Below, one piece after another: positions 59,834 to 64,000 of a stretch of DNA of 64,000 bases. This stretch comes from JAGPCK01 sp964535575. GTDB lineage: Bacteria > Bacteroidota > Bacteroidia > UKL13-3. The notes under the pieces were generated by a model. That model was not told where the DNA came from and did no database searches. It saw only the letters and a list, made by a program, of their open reading frames with translations. The stretch is from contig CAZHTC010000008.1 in NCBI GenBank assembly GCA_964535575.1, forward strand, positions 79,366 to 143,365, in the 5' to 3' direction. Both the position numbers and the translations under genes were made by a program. The stretch's first letter is position 1. Each line of letters begins with the position of its first letter.

Positions 59834-61336
59834 CTACGATCTTTGTTTCAACTTTCTATGAGCCTTCCTATATTGTTTTAATTTTTCCTTATCTGATTTT
59901 TTTCTCAACTGCTGTTGACGTTTTGTATTCTCAACATCTCTTCTTAAAACCCATTGTTTTTCATTTAATACTGGAATGCATGCCTTCGCGTATTTAAAAG
60001 GTTTATCCCAATTCACCATGCCACCTTTTATAACGGGAGCCCCGGTATAAGGAAGTACACATCTGAAACCAACATTGGTTGCTGATGAATCTCCCTTCAT
60101 AGCCGCCCTATAATAACCCGGCTTGTCCCATGTACCACCCTTCACTACCCTATACCCTGAGCCATTGGTCGGATACCAGGCGATTGGTCTTGGATCCCCT
60201 TTATGGTCTAATCCTATAAACCTGAATGGGAGATGCCCAAGACTATCTTTTTCCGAAATATTGCCGTCCGCGTCATACAAAACCGTATTCTCAGTATTAA
60301 ATCCTCCCCTCTTCATCACATCCTGCCAATGCGCATAAACCGGCTGTTGTGCAAAGGTATCAAGCAACCATTCTTTTACTCCCCCATCAAGATTAATGAG
60401 CCCATACGCATTCAAAGGGTAATCATAAATACTTCGAAATACAGAATCCAACCCAAGAGCAACCTGATCCGGGTTGTAATCAATCTTTTCAAAAGACCCT
60501 TTTAGTGTTTTGTAATTTATAAAAGTTTTGGCATCATAGAACTGTTCACCTGTATAGTTGTAGCAACAAGTAGCCATGTGTCCTCCGTATAGCCTATGAA
60601 CGGGATATTTTGAGTAATAGTCTCCCCACATCAGCATAAAATAACCTTCCCCAAAGGGATGTAATGGATATTGTTTAGGATATTTTTTCAAACCAGACGG
60701 TGTCTCCAATTGCATTTTCCTTGCATTCTCCCATTCGGTTTCAGTTGGCAACCTGAAACCTGTAAAAGATACCCCTGTATTAAACGAGTTGAACAGATGT
60801 TCCTTAGCATTACCAAATACAAACTGGTTTATATAGTACGCTTCTGTATTGAAAATATTTTCATTCACGTATCGCATTGGGTTAAAATCTGCCTGATTTA
60901 GTCTGCATAAAATGGCTTCATTTAAACGATCGGTTTTCCAGGCCAGGTAGTTTTGAATTTGGTCCCAGCTAAGGTTTACCACAGGGTAATAAGCATAAGC
61001 CGGATTGGTAAGGTACCCGATTATATAGGGCTCATTAATCTTAGTTAAAGACGTATCTCCCGGCTTTTTAGGTAATGCGTGCTCAACCACTGCAGGGTAG
61101 TCTACATAAGTATATAAGAGCCATTGAAGGTATATAACATAATTGATGTTGGGCTCCTCGGTAACACTGATGTAATAAGCCGGAATATTATCTTTGGCAG
61201 GTACCAATACCATGTCATAAGGAGCCACCTGACCGGGTAATTTCTTATTTCGCCTAGCAATTTCTTTGCTCCATTTCTGGGCAAAAACAGCAGTTGAAAA
61301 TACCATTATCAGAACACAAAAAACTATTCTTTTCAT
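59834..61336 (-). CDS. Exported FGE-sulfatase (SUMF1)-fold protein, GldJ/GldK-like
   Basis: The 500-residue protein has a signal peptide (about 1-19, ending VFAQ) but no lipobox. The formylglycine-generating-enzyme fold is visible: DMVLVPAKDNIPAYYISVTEEPNINYVIYLQW-type start, YPVVNLSWDQIQNYLAWKTDRL, GFRLPTETEWENARKM and GYRVVKGGTWDKPGYYRAAMKGDSSATNVGFRCV-type end. The C-terminus is a Lys/Arg/Gln-rich tail of about 45 residues. GldJ and GldK of the T9SS/gliding machinery share this fold but are lipoproteins, so this is a relative rather than either one. Confidence 0.8.
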   Translation of the reverse strand: MKRIVFCVLIMVFSTAVFAQKWSKEIARRNKKLPGQVAPYDMVLVPAKDNIPAYYISVTEEPNINYVIYLQWLLYTYVDYPAVVEHALPKKPGDTSLTKINEPYIIGYLTNPAYAYYPVVNLSWDQIQNYLAWKTDRLNEAILCRLNQADFNPMRYVNENIFNTEAYYINQFVFGNAKEHLFNSFNTGVSFTGFRLPTETEWENARKMQLETPSGLKKYPKQYPLHPFGEGYFMLMWGDYYSKYPVHRLYGGHMATCCYNYTGEQFYDAKTFINYKTLKGSFEKIDYNPDQVALGLDSVFRSIYDYPLNAYGLINLDGGVKEWLLDTFAQQPVYAHWQDVMKRGGFNTENTVLYDADGNISEKDSLGHLPFRFIGLDHKGDPRPIAWYPTNGSGYRVVKGGTWDKPGYYRAAMKGDSSATNVGFRCVLPYTGAPVIKGGMVNWDKPFKYAKACIPVLNEKQWVLRRDVENTKRQQQLRKKSDKEKLKQYRKAHRKLKQRS

Positions 61337-61502
61337 AACCCATAAATTAAAAAAACAGTCGATTTAAAGCACCAAAATATGTCATAATAGGAGCTTAAAC
61401 AACTTTATTTGATCTAATTATTAAGTGATTCTTAGCAATGAAGTAGATCAACGGTAATTAATTATTCATATCTGATAAGATTTCTTTCCAAAAAAATGTA
61501 AC

Positions 61503-63203
61503 TTGCTCAATGAAAAAGGCGAGTTTGCCTTTTACAATCAGTACAAACGCATGTCAAAAAATATCAGCGACCTCACAGGTAAAAAAGGATTAGAACAGAA
61601 TCTGTTTGAGCAGATTGGCCGTCTTGCTGCCAAAACCGGAACTCCCTCGGTAGATGAAATGGAAAAACTGGCCGAAAATTTTTTGGTTGGTAAAGCCAAT
61701 GTTTACGGAAGTGCCTCCTTCTACGATTTTACCCGCGAAGAAAACCGGGGCAAGAAAGTGTATGTATGCAACGGCAGTTCGTGCCTTACCGCTGGTACGC
61801 AAGCCAAAGTAACCGAGCAATTAGGTAAGCATTTCAAAGCCGAAGAAATTGGCCATATGTGTTGCCTGGGGCGCTGCCACGAAAACAGTGCTTTTCATTA
61901 CAATGGGAAAAACTATTCGGGCAATGCTATTGATTCTTTAGCTGAAATTAAAGCAGACAAGAAAAAACCATTAGATACTTATCAGGTTTCTGCTATCGGC
62001 ACACCGGTGCTCACTGAAGAATTTCCGGGAATCCCCACTTTCTATAAAATTTTAGAAAATGCCTTAAAGCAAACACCAGAAGCTTTGCTTGCTGAACTAA
62101 AAACATCCGGTGTACGCGGACGTGGAGGAGCCGGTTTCCCCATGTCATTTAAATTAGAGAGTTGCAAAAACACTCCGGGCAAAACCAAGTTTGTGGTGTG
62201 TAATGCCGATGAAGGCGACCCCGGTGCCTACAGCGACCGGTATTTATTGGAACAACGCCCCCACAGTGTGTTGCTCGGTATGATTATTACCGGTTACATT
62301 ATCGGAGCCAATTGGGGAGTGCTCTATATTCGTGGTGAATATCCTGAAAGTGTTGAAATAATTGAAGAAGAAATTAAAAAGCTGCACGCAGCCAAATACC
62401 TCGGAGAAAATATCCTGAACAGCGGTTTCTCTTTTGATTTTAAAGTGATCAAGGCCCAGGGTGCATATATCTGCGGAGAGGAAACCGCCCTGCTCTCCTC
62501 CATTGAGGGACAACGGCCCGAAGTGCGGGTGCGTCCACCCTATCCGGCTCAGCAAGGTTTATTCAACAAGCCAACCGTAGTGAACAACGTGGAAACCCTG
62601 GCTTGCGTGCCCTGGATTCTGAGGGAAGGAGGAGCAAAATTCGCTTCTATTGGCAGAGGAAAATCCACAGGCACCAAACTTATTTCATTGGATGGATTCT
62701 TTAACCGTCCGGGGATTTACGAAGCCGATATGGGTACACCTTTATCAGCGGTTGTAAACGAACTGGGTCAGGGATTCAAATCAAAAGTAAAGGCACTACA
62801 CATTGGAGGCCCCTTGGGAGGATTGGTTCCCGTTGATAAAATCAATGACCTCACCGTTGACTTTGAAAGTTTTAATCAGAACGGATTTTTACTGGGACAT
62901 GCCTCGGTGGTATGCCTGCCCGAATCATATCCGGTGATAGATTACCTGGAACATTTATTTGAGTTTACAGCTCACGAAAGTTGCGGTAAATGTTTTCCCT
63001 GCCGCCTTGGTTCTACCCGCGGAGCGGAACTCATTCACAAAGCCCGCACCAGTGACTACAGGATTGACAAAACATTAATGACCGACCTGATTGAAACCAT
63101 GGAAATCGGTTCACTTTGTGCACTTGGAGGTGGTGTTCCCCTCCCGGTAAAAAATGCCTTAAAATATTTTGAAGCAGAACTAAAACCTTATTTTAAAGAA
63201 TAG
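61503..63203 (+). CDS. NuoE-NuoF fusion subunit of an NAD-dependent iron-sulfur oxidoreductase
   Basis: The 566-residue protein joins a NuoE-like thioredoxin-fold [2Fe-2S] domain (about 20-150; VYVCNGSSCLTAGTQ and MCCLGRCHENSA) to a NuoF-like diaphorase. The FMN/NADH site is GVRGRGGAGFPMSFKLE and NADEGDPGAYSDR, and IRGEYPES with YICGEETALLSSIEG follows. The [4Fe-4S] motif is ESCGKCFPCRLGS. Such fusions serve NAD-linked formate dehydrogenases and hydrogenases rather than complex I. The frame begins at TTG 61503; the ATG at 61551 is an equally good start. An iron-sulfur subunit gene follows on the same strand. Confidence 0.9.
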   Translation: MLNEKGEFAFYNQYKRMSKNISDLTGKKGLEQNLFEQIGRLAAKTGTPSVDEMEKLAENFLVGKANVYGSASFYDFTREENRGKKVYVCNGSSCLTAGTQAKVTEQLGKHFKAEEIGHMCCLGRCHENSAFHYNGKNYSGNAIDSLAEIKADKKKPLDTYQVSAIGTPVLTEEFPGIPTFYKILENALKQTPEALLAELKTSGVRGRGGAGFPMSFKLESCKNTPGKTKFVVCNADEGDPGAYSDRYLLEQRPHSVLLGMIITGYIIGANWGVLYIRGEYPESVEIIEEEIKKLHAAKYLGENILNSGFSFDFKVIKAQGAYICGEETALLSSIEGQRPEVRVRPPYPAQQGLFNKPTVVNNVETLACVPWILREGGAKFASIGRGKSTGTKLISLDGFFNRPGIYEADMGTPLSAVVNELGQGFKSKVKALHIGGPLGGLVPVDKINDLTVDFESFNQNGFLLGHASVVCLPESYPVIDYLEHLFEFTAHESCGKCFPCRLGSTRGAELIHKARTSDYRIDKTLMTDLIETMEIGSLCALGGGVPLPVKNALKYFEAELKPYFKE

Positions 63204-63342
63204 CCGCTGATTACGCAGATTACCGCAGATTTTGTTCTGCCTTTATCTGCAGGTGCGGAAGAGAATTAAGGATAAATGAACAAAACGCCAGAGATAAAAT
63301 TGATTAGCTTTAACCATCAGCGAAAATCAGCGTAATCATCGG
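63204..63342. repeat. Small intergenic element with inverted terminal repeats
   Basis: It starts directly after the NuoE-NuoF stop. The left end CCGCTGATTACGCAGATT (63204-63221) matches the reverse complement of the right end (63325-63342) in 15 of 18 bases. Further GCAGAT and ATCAGCG units lie inside. It looks like a short MITE- or REP-like palindromic repeat placed between two genes of one operon. Confidence 0.5.
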
Positions 63343-63356
63343 CAAAAAAAGAAAAT

Positions 63357-64000
63357 ATGACACACGTAAAAGAAACTGACAGTACAACCAAAAAACACCT
63401 GAACGGAACAAGTCCCAACGGATTGAACGGCTCACATAAAAATGGTTCCGTTGATGTCAAAGTAGCGTATATTGATAACAAGGCTTATGAAATCAAAGAC
63501 GGAGAAACCATTCTCTCCTTTGTACGAAGAAACCTGGGACACGATCTTGTACCCACCCTTTGCGATGCACCCAACCTCGATCCGTTTGGTTCGTGCCGCG
63601 TGTGCAGCGTGGATGTTGCCCTGGTTGAAAATGGCAATGTAAAAACACAGGCCAGTTGCCACACTCCTGTAATGGCCAATTCTTACATCTACCCTTCCAG
63701 CGAACGTGTGCAAAAGCTGAGAAAAAACATCATCGAACTTGTTTTAACCGATCACCCTCTTGACTGCCTTACCTGCGAAGTAAATAATAATTGCGAACTG
63801 CAAACCGTAGCCGCCAAAGTAGGCATTCGCGATGTGCGCTACCCTGAAGGGAAAAACCACCTCGACCGCAAAAAGGATTTGAGTCACCCCTATATGACTT
63901 CCGACTTCAGCAAGTGCATCAACTGCTTTCGTTGTGTGCGTGCCTGTGATGAAGTACAGGGACAATTTGTACTAAGCATGGCCGGTCGCGGTTTTGATAG
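63357..64000 (+). CDS. NuoG-like iron-sulfur subunit, probably formate dehydrogenase alpha-type; cut by window edge
   Basis: About 214 N-terminal residues are visible from the ATG at 63357. An unusual Asn/Gly/Thr-rich leader (about 1-30) precedes a [2Fe-2S] ferredoxin domain (TLCDAPNLDPFGSCRVCSVD, later ASCHTP). A His-Cys3 [4Fe-4S] motif (DHPLDCLTCEVNNNCELQ) and a ferredoxin-like [4Fe-4S] motif (KCINCFRCVRACDEVQG) follow, then GRGFDS. This order is that of NuoG and of NAD-linked formate dehydrogenase alpha subunits. With the fused NuoE-NuoF upstream, the latter is more likely. A molybdopterin domain beyond the edge would settle it. Confidence 0.85.
   Translation, partial: MTHVKETDSTTKKHLNGTSPNGLNGSHKNGSVDVKVAYIDNKAYEIKDGETILSFVRRNLGHDLVPTLCDAPNLDPFGSCRVCSVDVALVENGNVKTQASCHTPVMANSYIYPSSERVQKLRKNIIELVLTDHPLDCLTCEVNNNCELQTVAAKVGIRDVRYPEGKNHLDRKKDLSHPYMTSDFSKCINCFRCVRACDEVQGQFVLSMAGRGFD

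Overview
The window comes from a Bacteroidota (Bacteroidetes) chromosome. Four proteins end in type IX secretion (T9SS) sorting domains with a YPNP/FPNP motif. Many genes are preceded by the Bacteroidota -7 element TAnnTTTG, and several families are typical of the phylum (DUF349, HYC_CC_PP, reg-propeller/LytS kinase, CarboxypepD_reg TonB receptor). Base composition and coding style look even throughout. I see no integrase, transposase, phage gene, CRISPR array, rRNA or tRNA, so this reads as core chromosome with some accessory modules. The order within the phylum is not clear from what I can see.

Layout. 1-9.9 kb: the 5' end of a DnaE-type polymerase gene, a LysM/RlpA-like protein, DUF62, PhoH, PurC, a secreted NHL-repeat protein, HMG-CoA lyase and a DUF349 protein. 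9.9-17.9 kb: a methyltransferase, an S8 protease, MnmA, a flippase-like membrane protein, an alpha/beta hydrolase and an outer-membrane barrel. 18.1-21.3 kb: a polyhydroxyalkanoate (PHA) locus with class III synthase phaE-phaC and a divergent MaoC/PhaJ-type hydratase. 21.4-28.7 kb: a SlyD-like PPIase, then a same-strand metal/redox cluster (HYC_CC_PP protein, secreted thioredoxin-like protein, di-heme peroxidase, HMA protein, TonB receptor, ClC channel). 28.7-44.7 kb: mostly housekeeping genes (DedA, M16 protease, hemerythrin, dipeptide epimerase, cyclophilin, NAD(P)HX repair, CCA-adding-type enzyme, MiaA, TerC, a BtuF-like protein, a CBS-domain cystathionine synthase).

44.7-50.6 kb is a surface-polysaccharide operon: two AlgX/AlgJ-like proteins flanking an AlgI-type MBOAT acyltransferase, then an O-antigen ligase-like protein and a glycosyltransferase. 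50.6-52.4 kb is a small reverse operon (HAD phosphatase, lipoprotein, Cys-cluster protein). 52.5-59.7 kb holds a LytS-type hybrid sensor kinase, its LytTR response regulator and two large T9SS surface proteins. 59.8-61.3 kb is an FGE-sulfatase-fold protein. 61.5-64 kb begins an NAD-linked iron-sulfur oxidoreductase operon (NuoE-NuoF fusion, then a NuoG/formate dehydrogenase alpha-type subunit cut by the window edge).

The most notable signal is regulatory. The promoters of the LytTR regulator gene and of the two following T9SS genes each carry a pair of related 14-base elements at a 21-bp period. In each, the -7 box starts 42-43 bp after the second element begins. A weaker candidate lies before the kinase gene. 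This predicts that the two-component system controls itself and the adjacent surface proteins.
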